From: Stieleria sedimenti
Lineage (GTDB): Bacteria; Planctomycetota; Planctomycetia; Pirellulales; Pirellulaceae
Length of the DNA stretch: 34,926 nucleotides
Assembly (NCBI RefSeq): GCF_025060895.1
Contig: NZ_JANZKV010000099.1
Span: 32,770-67,695, forward strand
Direction of reading: 5' to 3'
Positions within the stretch are counted from its first letter, which is position 1. The number at the start of each line of letters is the position of its first letter. Positions 23,499 through 33,300 of this stretch are shown in pieces. The position numbers and the translations under genes were made by a program. The notes beneath the pieces were generated by a model that worked only from the letters and a program-made list of their open reading frames with translations, ran no database searches and was not told the origin of the DNA.

Positions 23499-24941
23499 AT
23501 GCATTGTCCCGTTGTTGTCTTGGGCGGTGGTCCCGGTGGTTATGCGGCCGCGTTTTTGGCCGCCGATGAAGGATTGGACGTCACCATTGTCGAAGCGGAA
23601 CCCCGGCTCGGCGGGACCTGCTTGTTGCGCGGATGTATCCCCAGCAAGGCGCTGTTGCACGTCGCCAAAGTGATCCACGAAGTGGACGACTTGAGAGCCA
23701 ATTGGGGCGTGGAATACCCCGGCAAACCGACGATCGACATCGACAAGGTGCGGGCCCGCAAGGACCAGGTGATTTCCAACCTGACCGGCGGACTCGGCAA
23801 TCTGGCCAAGCGTCGCAACGTCACCGTGATCCAAGCCCGCGGCAGCTTTGTCAACTCGACCACGTTGCAATTGGAAGGCGACCACGAATCGATCCCCGTC
23901 GGCGGACAACTGACGTTCGACCACTGCATCCTGGCCACCGGCAGCGTCCCCGCGATGCCGCCGGCGTTCAACATCGGCAGCGACCGCGTGATGGACAGTA
24001 CCGGTGCACTGGCGCTCGCGGATATCCCCGAATCGATGCTGGTCGTCGGCGGCGGATACATCGGACTGGAAATGGGCAGCGTGTACGCCCATCTGGGTTC
24101 CAAGGTCACGGTCGTCGAATTGGCCGAGGGCTTGTTGCCTGGAGCGGACCGTGATCTGGTCAAACCGCTCGCCAAACGCATTGACAAACTTTGCGAAGGC
24201 CGCGTGCTGACGAACACCAAGGTCGGCTCGTTGACCGAAGTCGGCGACAAGATCGAAGTGACGTTTGAAGGGCCGGCCCATTTCGGGCACGAGCAATTTG
24301 ATCGTGTGCTGATCAGCATCGGTCGGCGTCCGGTCACCCGCGGCCTGGGACTGGAAAACACCTCCGTCGTCGTCAACGAGCGGGGCTTCGTCGAATGCGA
24401 CGACCGGCAACGCACGGCCGATCCACACATCCTGGCCATCGGTGACGTCGCCGGGGATCCGATGCTCGCCCACAAAGCGACGCACGAAGGCCGGGTGGCC
24501 GCCGAAGTCCTGGCCGGTAAAGCCGCCAGCTTTGACAAGAAAGCAATCCCGGCGGTGGTGTTCACCGATCCCGAGATCGCTTGGGCGGGCATCACCGAAA
24601 CCGAAGCCAAGCGAGACGGCGTGAAGGTCGCGGTGGAGGTCTATCCCTGGGCGGCGAGCGGACGGGCTCAGGCTCTGGGGATCACCGAAGGGTTGACCAA
24701 GTGGCTCGTCGATCCGGACTCCGGACGCGTGATCGGTTGTGGGATCGTCGGATCGGGGGCCGGTGAATTGATCGCCGAAGCCGTCTTGGCGATCGAGATG
24801 GGATGCGAAGTCCATGACGTGACCGAAAGCGTGCACCCGCACCCGACGCTCAGTGAAACGTTGATGAATGCCGGTGAAGTGCACTTCGGCACCGCCACCG
24901 AAATTTTCAAACCCAAACGAAAACCTGCGTCAGTGGGTTGA
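23499..24941 (+). CDS. lpdA: Dihydrolipoyl dehydrogenase (E3)
   Basis: This 480-residue flavoprotein should reoxidise dihydrolipoamide of 2-oxoacid dehydrogenase or glycine cleavage complexes with NAD+. The FAD-binding GGGPGGYAAAF (9-19), redox disulfide C41-LLRG-C46-IPSK, second nucleotide-binding GGGYIGLEMG (about 183-192), FAD site AIGDVAG (about 314-320) and C-terminal H446-P-H448-PTLSE453 with the catalytic His-Glu pair are all present. Length is normal. No E1 or E2 genes are nearby. It starts at ATG 23499 after a weak GAGA purine stretch, and ends 3 bases before miaB, so the two are very likely co-transcribed. Confidence 0.95.
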   Translation: MHCPVVVLGGGPGGYAAAFLAADEGLDVTIVEAEPRLGGTCLLRGCIPSKALLHVAKVIHEVDDLRANWGVEYPGKPTIDIDKVRARKDQVISNLTGGLGNLAKRRNVTVIQARGSFVNSTTLQLEGDHESIPVGGQLTFDHCILATGSVPAMPPAFNIGSDRVMDSTGALALADIPESMLVVGGGYIGLEMGSVYAHLGSKVTVVELAEGLLPGADRDLVKPLAKRIDKLCEGRVLTNTKVGSLTEVGDKIEVTFEGPAHFGHEQFDRVLISIGRRPVTRGLGLENTSVVVNERGFVECDDRQRTADPHILAIGDVAGDPMLAHKATHEGRVAAEVLAGKAASFDKKAIPAVVFTDPEIAWAGITETEAKRDGVKVAVEVYPWAASGRAQALGITEGLTKWLVDPDSGRVIGCGIVGSGAGELIAEAVLAIEMGCEVHDVTESVHPHPTLSETLMNAGEVHFGTATEIFKPKRKPASVG

Positions 24942-24944
24942 TCC

Positions 24945-26354
24945 ATGACACAACGCGTCTACATCAAAACCGTCGGCTGCCAGATGAACGTGCTGGACAG
25001 CGAAATGGTCATCGCTGACTTGAAACGTCACGGCTACACCGTCGTGGACTCGCACGAAGAAGCGGACTGCGTGCTGTACAACACCTGCAGCGTCCGCGAG
25101 CATGCCGAGGAAAAGGTCTACAGCGCGTTGGGCAAGATCCGTGAATCCAAGAAGGATCATCCGGACAAATTGATCGGCGTGATGGGCTGCATGGCCCAGA
25201 AGGATCAGGAGATCATTTTCAAACGTGCGCCGTACGTCGACATGGTCGTCGGCCCGGGGCAACTGCACACGATCCCAGATCTGCTGACCAAACTGCGAAA
25301 CGGCGAAGGCCGCCAGATGGCGATCTCGCTGGGCCGCAAGGACGACAAACAAGCCGTCGTCGCGCGGAGCCACGAGACGTTCGACCCGCTCCGTGACCCC
25401 ACGATGCGGCCGACCCCGTTCCAGGCGTACCTGCGGATCCAGATCGGTTGCGATAAGTTTTGCACCTACTGTGTCGTCCCCAACACGCGCGGTCCCGAGC
25501 AAGGTCGTCCGCCCCGGCAAATCGTCTCCGAGGCGCAGGTGCTGGCCGAACAGGGATGCCGCGAAATCACGTTGCTCGGTCAAACCGTCAACAGCTACCA
25601 GTATTCCGCCGATGGCGAAACGACGGACATGACGTCGCTGTTGGAAATGCTGCACGATGTCGATGGGATCGAGCGGATCAAGTTCGTCACCAATTACCCC
25701 AAAGACATGACCGAACGGTTGCTGGTGGCCGTCCGCGACTTGCCGAAGGTCTCGCCGTATTTGCACGTGCCCGCCCAGAGCGGCAGCGACGACGTGCTCA
25801 AACGCATGAAACGCGGCTACACGATCGCCGACTACATGGAGATGTTCGAGCGGATCGAGCGGATCTTGCCCGAGGCCGCCGTCAGCAGCGACTTCATCGT
25901 CGGGTTCTGCGGCGAGACGGACGAGGACTTTGAAAAATCCGTCGCGCTGGTCGAACGTTGCCGCTTCAAGAACAGCTTCATCTTCCAATACAGCGTCCGG
26001 CCCGGCACCAAAGCCGCCGAACGATTGGAAGACGACGTGCCGCGGGAGGTCAAAGCCGAGCGGAACCATCGCTTGCTGGAGGTCCAGAACCGGATCGCGA
26101 AAGAAGAAAACGCCACAATGATCGGCCGCGAGGTTCAGGTGTTGGTCGAAGGCCCCAGCAAGAAAGCCGCCGACGCCGATGCAGACAGCCCCGTCGTTCA
26201 AATGACCGGGCGGACCCCCTGTGATCGCATCGTCGTGTTCGACGGCAATCGTCGCCAGGCGGGACAGTTGCTGGACATCCATGTCGACGACGTCAGCAGC
26301 CACACCTTGATCGGCCGAGTCAAAACCGTCGACGTCGTCTCGATCGGGATGTAG
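24945..26354 (+). CDS. miaB: tRNA-2-methylthio-N6-dimethylallyladenosine synthase (MiaB)
   Basis: This 469-residue radical-SAM methylthiotransferase adds a methylthio group to i6A37 of tRNAs reading U-starting codons. The N-terminal UPF0004 domain has the auxiliary [4Fe-4S] cysteines C12 (TVGCQMN), C48 (NTCSVRE) and C82 (GCMAQ). The radical-SAM site is C169-DKF-C173-TY-C176. A TRAM RNA-binding domain closes the protein (about 395-465). Between GREVQVLVEG and the TRAM core is a small alanine/aspartate-rich insertion (KKAADADADS). It follows lpdA after 3 bases. A partner MiaA is not in the window. A palindromic element begins 27 bases after the stop codon. Confidence 0.96.
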   Translation: MTQRVYIKTVGCQMNVLDSEMVIADLKRHGYTVVDSHEEADCVLYNTCSVREHAEEKVYSALGKIRESKKDHPDKLIGVMGCMAQKDQEIIFKRAPYVDMVVGPGQLHTIPDLLTKLRNGEGRQMAISLGRKDDKQAVVARSHETFDPLRDPTMRPTPFQAYLRIQIGCDKFCTYCVVPNTRGPEQGRPPRQIVSEAQVLAEQGCREITLLGQTVNSYQYSADGETTDMTSLLEMLHDVDGIERIKFVTNYPKDMTERLLVAVRDLPKVSPYLHVPAQSGSDDVLKRMKRGYTIADYMEMFERIERILPEAAVSSDFIVGFCGETDEDFEKSVALVERCRFKNSFIFQYSVRPGTKAAERLEDDVPREVKAERNHRLLEVQNRIAKEENATMIGREVQVLVEGPSKKAADADADSPVVQMTGRTPCDRIVVFDGNRRQAGQLLDIHVDDVSSHTLIGRVKTVDVVSIGM

Positions 26355-26760
26355 CGGGTAGCTCGTGCGGCACAGTGCAGTGAGCGGCGCCAGCCGTCCG
26401 GTCGATTTAATCGAGATCTGCTGAGTTGATGGTGAGCCGCTGGCCGTAAGGCCTCGGGCGGGCGCCCGATTGCCCGGCCGCTTACGCGTCACGGCTCACA
26501 AAACCGACAGCCCGCAAACCGTCCGGTTTCAGCCTGAAAACACTTTGAAAAACCAAAGGGGCTCGCGCCCTGCCGCTAACAAAAAACGGAAGGTGAGGGT
26601 GAGAAATCACCCTTGCGACCCACCGGCCGGGGCAACCGGGACACGATCGATGACGGTTTTCCCGCAGGGTCCCCGGGCGTCGTGCTGCTCGCCGTTGCCC
26701 CCTGTGCTTCGCCGCCCGCATTCGTGACAATCCGGGCACTCTCCCCTACAAAACATACCT
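26355..26760. other. Intergenic region between miaB and the M16 pair
   Basis: About 400 bases without a gene. The first half is taken by the composite palindromic element (26382-26581); the second half (26582-26760) must hold the promoter of the M16 gene pair but shows no consensus I can support. Confidence 0.6.
26382..26581. repeat. Composite palindromic element, single core
   Basis: A 200-base element starts 27 bases after the miaB stop. The left end GAGCGGCGCCAGCCGTCCGG and the right end with CCGTCCGG and GGGCTCGCGCCCTGCCGCTAA belong to the end module. The core is an inverted repeat GTGAGCCG...CGGCTCAC at 26433-26500. Compared with the copy at 19071-19465, the core is in reverse orientation and occurs once. 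Confidence 0.8.
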
Positions 26761-28026
26761 ATGTCCACTTCTACCCAATCCTCGGCGGACCCATCCTCCC
26801 AGAGCGAGATCACGACGCATCCGCTGCCGTGCGGAATGACGGTCCTGGTTCAACCGATGCCTTGGCTACGAACCGCGGCCTTCACCCTCTCGCTCCGCAG
26901 CGGCATTCAGACCGAGCCGGAGAACCGAGCCGGTCTGGCGTCGATGGTCTGCGAGATGGTCCAGCGCGGGGCCGGCAGCTTCAGCAGCCGTGACCTGGTC
27001 GCGATGCAGGACAATCTGGGCATGGATCGCAACAGCGGTGTTTCGACAGCGACGTCATCGTTTGGTGCCGCGATGCCGGCCGAATCGTTCGGTGAAGCGT
27101 TGAACCTGTACGCGGACATCGTGCGGCGGCCGCATCTGCCGGCGGATCAAATCGAAGATGCCCGGATGATGATGATCCAGGAGCTGCGTGCGATCGAAGA
27201 CGAGCCGACACAGCGGGTGATGAAGCGTGTCCGCGAGCTGCACTATGGCTCTCGACTGGGACGCGGCAACCAAGGAACGATGGAGTCGTTGGCCGCGATC
27301 AATAGCGATGACATTCGACAGTTTTATCAAGCCACCTATCACGCCGGTGGTGCGATCCTGACCGTTGCGGGGCGCGTCGAAGCCGACACGGTGGTGCAGC
27401 TCGCCCAGGAAGCATTCGGAGACTGGCGAACGGAGGACGTTGACGACGCCCCGTTGCCCAGCGGCGCACCGGTGTATGAACACATCCAAGCGGCCAGCAG
27501 CCAAACCCACATCGCGTTCGCGTTCCCGAGCATCCCTTACGGTCACCCGGACTATTTCGCCATGCGTGCGGGCATCGGCATCCTGAGCGACGGAATGAGC
27601 AGCCGGCTGTTCGATCGCGTCCGCGAAAAACGCGGGCTGTGTTACACCGTCTCGGCGAGTTGCCATTCGCTGATCAATGCCGGCGGTGTGTTCGGCTACG
27701 CCGGAACCACGCCCGCCCGCGCCCAAGAAACGTTGGATGTCACGCTGGGAGAGATCCGGAATCTGCCCAGCGACTTGGAGCAAAGCGAGTTGGACCGTTG
27801 GAAGGTTCGCATCGAAAGCGGGCTGATCATGGAACAGGAATCCAGTGCTTCGCGGGCCAGTTCCCTGGCCAGCGATTTCTATCAGATCGGCAGGGCGATG
27901 CCGACGGCCGAACTGAGTGAGATCATCGAAGCGTTGACGCTCGATGACGTGAAGGGTTATTGGGAAAAACACCCGCCGTCGGACTATCGGATCGTCACCC
28001 TCGGACCCGAGAAGCTCAACGTTTAA
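26761..28026 (+). CDS. M16-family peptidase-like protein without zinc-binding motif
   Basis: This 421-residue protein has the two-domain M16B (insulinase / processing-peptidase) fold: an N-terminal domain (about 20-215) and a C-terminal domain (about 220-410). At the place of the HxxEH zinc motif it reads ASMVCEMV (about residues 61-68), so no metal can be bound there. The substrate-binding R/Y motif of the family is present in LFDRVREKRGLCYT (283-296). This division of labour is known from mitochondrial processing peptidase and some bacterial M16 heterodimers, in which the inactive subunit carries the R/Y pair. The next gene supplies the zinc site, so the two proteins probably form one heterodimeric peptidase. 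No signal peptide is visible. Confidence 0.92.
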   Translation: MSTSTQSSADPSSQSEITTHPLPCGMTVLVQPMPWLRTAAFTLSLRSGIQTEPENRAGLASMVCEMVQRGAGSFSSRDLVAMQDNLGMDRNSGVSTATSSFGAAMPAESFGEALNLYADIVRRPHLPADQIEDARMMMIQELRAIEDEPTQRVMKRVRELHYGSRLGRGNQGTMESLAAINSDDIRQFYQATYHAGGAILTVAGRVEADTVVQLAQEAFGDWRTEDVDDAPLPSGAPVYEHIQAASSQTHIAFAFPSIPYGHPDYFAMRAGIGILSDGMSSRLFDRVREKRGLCYTVSASCHSLINAGGVFGYAGTTPARAQETLDVTLGEIRNLPSDLEQSELDRWKVRIESGLIMEQESSASRASSLASDFYQIGRAMPTAELSEIIEALTLDDVKGYWEKHPPSDYRIVTLGPEKLNV

Positions 28027-28145
28027 CCCGCTGCGACGCTTTCGCTTTGCGCGTCGGGTTGAAAGGCCGATCGCCCGTCGGCCCGCGACCGAAGGCCGGT
28101 CCGCCCCCAAACACCACCGAACGACACCCCTCGTCTGAATTTCAA

Positions 28146-29378
28146 ATGCCCAAGTTCCAGCAAGCCACCCTCGCCAACGGACTGCGCATCGTTGCCGAAA
28201 CGGATCCGCGAAATTACTCGATGTCCTTGGGGTACTTCGTCCAGGCCGGATCGCGAAACGAACTCGACCCACAATCCGGGCTCAGCCACTTTCTTGAACA
28301 CATGATGTTCAAGGGGACGCAGCGGCGGAGTGCCGAAGACGTCAACCGCGAACTCGACGAACTCGGCGGCCAATCCAACGCCTACACGTCCGAAGAACAA
28401 ACGGTGTACTACGCGACCGTGCTGCCCAAGTTCCAGGACCGAATCGTCGACTTGTTGACCGACATGATGTCGCCGATTCTCGATGGAGACGAATTCGAGA
28501 CCGAACGCAACGTCATCTTGGAAGAGATCGCCAAGTACGAAGATCAGCCTCCCTTCGGTGGATTCGAACGCGCGATGGAAATCTACTTTTCGCCGCGTGG
28601 GCTGGGACGACGGGTGCTCGGCACCAGCGAATCGATCGAAGCGATGACGGCCGAACGGATGCGTGACTATTTCAAGCAACGCTATCGCCCCGAGAACATC
28701 GTGCTGGCCGCCTCCGGCAACGTCGACTTTGACGCTCTGGTCGGTGAGATCGATAAACGCACGGCATCGTGGGCGGACCGAGTGGCCGCGGAAACGCTCC
28801 CCGCCGATGACGCCGATTCGATCCCCGAAGGAATCGAGTTGTCCCATCGAGTCGTGACACCCGATGCGGTGCAGGCCTACTGCATCCAGATCGGCAACGG
28901 CCCCTCCTCAGGCAGCAGCCAGCGGCATGCGGCGCGGTTGCTGGCAACCATCCTGGGCGACGAAGGCGGCAGCCGGTTCTTCTGGGATTTGATCGACACC
29001 GGGCGTGCCGAAGTGGCGACGTGCTGGCCACAGGAATTCAGTGATTGCGGCGCCTGGTTCAATTACCTGGTTTGCGTGCCCGACGATTTGGAAAGCAACC
29101 AACGCTTCATGCGCGAAATCATCCACAGCGTCGTCGAGAAAGGCGTCACCAAAGAAGAGCTCGAGCAAGCGGTCAACAAGACGGCGGCCGGCTACATCAT
29201 GCAGAGCGAACGACCGAGCAATCGATTGTTTAGCATCGGCAGCCGCTGGTTGATCCACAACGAATACGTCGACCTGGATCAATCCCTGACCAACATTCGG
29301 TCGGTCGATCAGGCCGCGATCGCCGAGGTCGCCAAAACCTATTTGTCCGAAGAACCGACGGAAATCTTGGCCTTGTGA
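28146..29378 (+). CDS. M16-family zinc peptidase, catalytic subunit
   Basis: This 410-residue protein has the inverted zinc motif H48-FLE51-H52 (GLSHFLEHMMFKGT) with the third ligand in the NVILEEI segment (E126/E127). The mitochondrial-processing-peptidase-like pattern continues with NAYTSEEQTVYYATVL and GTSESIEAMT. The typical R/Y pair of the C-terminal domain is not obvious: the corresponding region reads SRFFWDLIDTGRAEVATCWP. It is therefore complementary to the preceding gene, 119 bases upstream, which has the R/Y motif but no zinc site. The ATG at 28146 starts the homologous core directly; an in-frame extension to 27960 would overlap the previous gene and is rejected. Confidence 0.94.
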   Translation: MPKFQQATLANGLRIVAETDPRNYSMSLGYFVQAGSRNELDPQSGLSHFLEHMMFKGTQRRSAEDVNRELDELGGQSNAYTSEEQTVYYATVLPKFQDRIVDLLTDMMSPILDGDEFETERNVILEEIAKYEDQPPFGGFERAMEIYFSPRGLGRRVLGTSESIEAMTAERMRDYFKQRYRPENIVLAASGNVDFDALVGEIDKRTASWADRVAAETLPADDADSIPEGIELSHRVVTPDAVQAYCIQIGNGPSSGSSQRHAARLLATILGDEGGSRFFWDLIDTGRAEVATCWPQEFSDCGAWFNYLVCVPDDLESNQRFMREIIHSVVEKGVTKEELEQAVNKTAAGYIMQSERPSNRLFSIGSRWLIHNEYVDLDQSLTNIRSVDQAAIAEVAKTYLSEEPTEILAL

Positions 29379-29401
29379 GGCAATGTTGCGAAGCCTTCGT
29401 G

Positions 29402-29552
29402 AGCGGAAGGGCGCGAGCGGTCTGTCGACTTCATCGGGATCGGTTGAGTCAATGGTGAGCCACTGGCCGTAAGGCCTCGGGCAGCGTCGGAATGCCCGGC
29501 CGCTGACGCGTCGCGGCTCACAAAAACGACAGCCCGCTTGCGCCCTGCCGCT
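29402..29552. repeat. Composite palindromic element, shortest complete copy
   Basis: This 151-base element begins 23 bases after the M16 stop codon. Its ends (29402-29427 and 29527-29552) are 26-base inverted repeats with three mismatches, of the type AGCGGMAGGGCGC. The core palindrome GTGAGCC...GGCTCAC is at 29455-29521. It shows the minimal architecture of the family most clearly. Confidence 0.85.
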
Positions 29553-29622
29553 AAAAAACGAGTCGCGCATGCCATTGCGCGATGGGCCCGCCAAGACGCG
29601 CGGGCGCATCGATCATCAACGC

Positions 29623-29832
29623 CTACCGACGACCGCTGTACCGGGAGTTGCTGGTCACGAACCGATCCAGATCCTTTTCCAGTTGGATCAGCTCTTCGTC
29701 GAGCCACGTGGCAAACTCCGCCCGCGAGACGCCTTCGACCAGCGCGGTGAACTGATCCCAATTGGTCGTGATCACCTGCTTGGCCGATTCGCTCTTCAAA
29801 CTTGGCGTTTGTTTGTCGCTGGATGTCGACAT
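29623..29832 (-). CDS. Small hypothetical protein
   Basis: This 69-residue protein is not recognised. It is hydrophilic and predicted helical from about residue 20: NWDQFTALVEGVSRAEFATW is followed by LDEELIQLEKDLDRFVTSNS, giving an acidic amphipathic or coiled-coil-like helix with a basic tail (YSGRR). There is no signal peptide or membrane segment. A strong GGAGGG sits about 7 bases before ATG 29832, unusual in this window where most genes lack such a site, and supports real translation. It lies alone between the hrpA end and a palindromic element. Confidence 0.7.
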   Translation of the reverse strand: MSTSSDKQTPSLKSESAKQVITTNWDQFTALVEGVSRAEFATWLDEELIQLEKDLDRFVTSNSRYSGRR

Positions 29833-30316
29833 ATCGAAACCCTCCGGTTGGGGGTGGTTATGATGTGATCAAATCTGGAAACTGAATCTCAGTCCCACCT
29901 CGTCTCTGCCAGTTAGACGCGCCCACCAAGCTCGGGGTTCATCGTAATAACAAAGGTTCTTTGGGGAATGTTGTTTCAGTCGCAGCAAGCCGCATGCCTT
30001 TTTTCGGCGTTGCCGCGCCCTTCTTGGGGACTGACCGTGGAATTCATCCTCTTTTCACTCGCAAAACAACTCGAAAATTTATTTTTGGCAATCTCGAACC
30101 GATTCCGATGCAACCAGGGGTGTGTCGTTCTGGCGACGGTTTGTTTCAAAACTGCCACTTCTTCATGCAGCGGACGCCTCCGATTGCTCAAAGAGACCGC
30201 ACTGCCATAGAATACTCCGTTATCGTCTGATAAAGGAGCCCGTTGCGACTTTAAATATTTTTTTGGCCGATTTAGCACTCGGATTACCAGGGTCAATGAA
30301 GCGGTAGGGGTCACGG
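29833..30316. other. Relatively AT-rich intergenic region
   Basis: About 480 bases between the hrpA stop and the small gene start hold no convincing gene on either strand. Base composition is more AT-rich than the flanks (for example TTTAAATATTTTTTTGG at 30251-30267). The promoter of the small gene should lie in its left part. It could be decayed coding DNA, but no recognisable remnant was seen. Confidence 0.5.
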
Positions 30317-33300
30317 TCACTGTTTCGCCAGCCATTTTTCGCAGCGTTTGGCGGAAATTTTGATCGAGGTGCCTAGCGGCTGGGCAAACAGGCTGACTCG
30401 CAATTCTTCGATCATCCAGCGAAATTCGTCCGCGGAGCGGGCTTTGGGATGCTGTTCCGAATCGGCAAAACGTGCGATCCATTGCTGCCAGAGCTCCCCG
30501 ATGGTTTCCGCACCGGATTGATCGCGTGATCCGGCACCGCTACGCAGTTTGTCCAGCCGATAGGTGATCGCCGACAGATAGCGTGGGTAGTGCTGAAGCC
30601 ACCGCCAGGGTGTGACAGAGAAGAAGTCAGGATGAACCAGCCAGCGGAGCTGTTGCTGCACGTCCTTGCCGGCGGCGGAGAACCGCGAGTTGGAAAGCGA
30701 TTCGATTTCGCTCCGCATGTTCAAGTACGACTGGCCGAACGGGGTCAGCCATTTGGCGACTTCTTGAACGGCGACGGAAATGCGTTCCACGCGATCGATC
30801 CTGCGCGCTTCGAATGCCTCGCGGCTCCGCACCAGGTCTTGGTTTTCCACAAACGCGATCCGTGCCAGCAGGTCGATCAACGACGGTTCGAACTGGGCCG
30901 CTGGAACCGCGCCGGCGAGTCGGATTTTGGTTTCGTTCAATTCCGGCAACCAACGGACTTGGCGTCTCAGTTCTGCGCGTTCGCTGATCGCGTACAGTCG
31001 GGTCAGGCCTTGCCGCATGATGGAATCGGCGGTGGCTTGGTCGGGGAACAATCCGATGGTGACATGATCCCCCTGGTCGACGAGTGCTGGATACTGCGCG
31101 ACCCGCACCCCGCCGCGCTGCCGCGTGACATCGACCGGCAAATGATCCAGATCGAAGGAACGCATCGGCTCGCTCGGCAAATCGGCATCCACCGGGCCGC
31201 CGGCGTCGTTGGATGCTTCGCCACCACTGCCTCCGAATTGCCTGGCCAGCGGATCGACCGATCGACCTTGCGCGATCAGCTTGCCCTCGTCATCGACGAC
31301 CGAGATCAGGAACCGCAGATGATCGTCCAGTTTTTCGTCTTGAAAATCAGATTCGCTGATCGTCATTTCCGCATGGCGTGACATCGCACTGCACAGCGCG
31401 GGCATGAAGGGGACTTGGCCGTATTGGGGCAACAGTTCTTCGTAGAGTTGCTGGGCGACGTCGGCCGCCGGAACCAGGTTGCGACGAATCCGCTTGGGCA
31501 GCGATTTGATCATCGCGATGATCTTGCCCGGCAGCAGGCCCGGGACGAGCCAACCGAGTCGATCGTCGCTGATTTGCGAGACCGCCGCTTGGTGGATCCG
31601 CAAGCTGACACCATCATCTTCGGCGCCGGGTTCGTACCGATACTGCAGCGGCAGTTCGGTTTTACCGACGGTCAGCTGGTCGGGAAACGCGTCACCGGAG
31701 ATTTCATCCGTCGTGATGTCGATCAAATCGGACGGCATCATGAACAACGTGGTCTCGTCGTCTGGCACGTCCGGCCGGTCATGCAACCAGGCCGACAGCG
31801 CCGACGAATCGGTGAGCCGGCGGGCCCAATCGGGCACCGGCATCGTTTTGGCCAGTTTCTCCAGACGTCCCTTGTCACAAACCTCGGCCGGTAAGCGTTG
31901 TTGGTAGAACTGCGCGACAACAAAGTCATCGACGACCATGTCGCGTCGTCGCGTCTTGGCCGCCAGCACTTCGAACGATTCTCGGAGTGATCGGTTGTGT
32001 CGCACAAATCTGGCATTGGTTTGCAATTGCTGTTCGACCAGCCCGTGCTGGATCAGCAGGTCGCGTGCCGTGGCCGGATCGACCGGAGGCAGCGGCACGC
32101 GGCGGCGGACGACGATCGGCAGTCCGAACAAGGATTGACGTTGGTAACAAAACGCACCGCCGGACTTCTGACTCCAGTGTGGATCGCTGTACGACGACTT
32201 GAGCAGGTGGGCAGCGACGGCTTCGACCCATTGCGGCTGAATCTTCGCTACGGTGCGGGCATATTGTTTGCTGGTTTCAACCAGTTCGGCGGCGACGATC
32301 CACTTCGGTTTGGAATCGAACACGCCGCTGCCCGGCCACAGGAACAGCTTTAAATTGCGTGGACCCAGGTAGACGTTTTTTTCGCCGGCCATGGCGACGC
32401 CGGACAGGAAACCGCTCAGCAGCGCCTGGTGGACCGCTGCATAGCGTTCTTTGTCGATCGTGTGTTTGGTTTGATCGTCGGCGAACTCAATCGCACCGAT
32501 TCGCCGTCGCGGGGACGACGTGGCCGCGACCCGCGAGCGGTTCAGGTCGGAGGCGATTTCGCGGAGTTGCCGGTAGGTATCGGCCCATTCCCGCATGCGT
32601 GTCGGTGACAGGAAACGCCGACGCAGTTGTCGTGTGAGCTTGGCCCGTGAGCAATCGGCGCGGGCCTGTTCGTAGTACCGCCACAGCCTGAGGAACGAAA
32701 GGAAATCGCTTTCGGCATCGCGGAATTCCGCGTGCGCCTGGTCGGCCGCCTGCTGCTGGTCTTGCGGACGTTGTCGGGGATCGGGGATTTCCATCGCCGC
32801 CGCGATCGGCAAGATTTCCGGCAGCACACCCAGTTCATCCGCAGCGAGGATGATGCGTCCAATCCGCGGATCGACCGGCATGCGGCCGAGTGACTTTCCG
32901 ATCACCGTCAATTCTTGCTGTTCGTCGATCGCACCGAGTTCCAGCAACGTCTGCACGCCTTCGCGGATCGATTCCGGTCGCGGCACATCCAACAGCGGCA
33001 ACGAGTCCAGCGATCCGAATCCCAGCATCTTGCTTTGCAGCACGACCGAAGCCAAGTTGGTCCGACGTATCTCGGGTGTCGTGAAGGCATCACGGGACTC
33101 AAAGTCCATGGGTGAATACAGACGCACGCAGACGCCGGGACCGACGCGGCCGCAGCGACCGGCGCGTTGATCCGCACTCGCACGGCTGACCGGTTCGATC
33201 GGCAATCGTTGCAGTTTGCTGCGTGGGCTGTAGCGGCTGATGCGTGCGGTGCCCGTGTCGATCACCGAGCGAATGCCGGGCACGGTCAGCGAGCTTTCCG

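Noticed and set aside
23403-24884. Long minus-strand frame opposite lpdA
   Set aside because: The plus strand encodes a complete dihydrolipoyl dehydrogenase with all motifs; the antisense protein is not recognisable.
24930-26492. Long open frame on the minus strand opposite miaB
   Set aside because: It is the mirror of a well-recognised gene in GC-rich DNA; its protein has no family features and is rich in His, Arg and Asp as expected of a shadow frame.
29976-30482. Minus-strand open frame in the gap after hrpA
   Set aside because: It overlaps the end of hrpA in another frame and its product shows no recognisable pattern.
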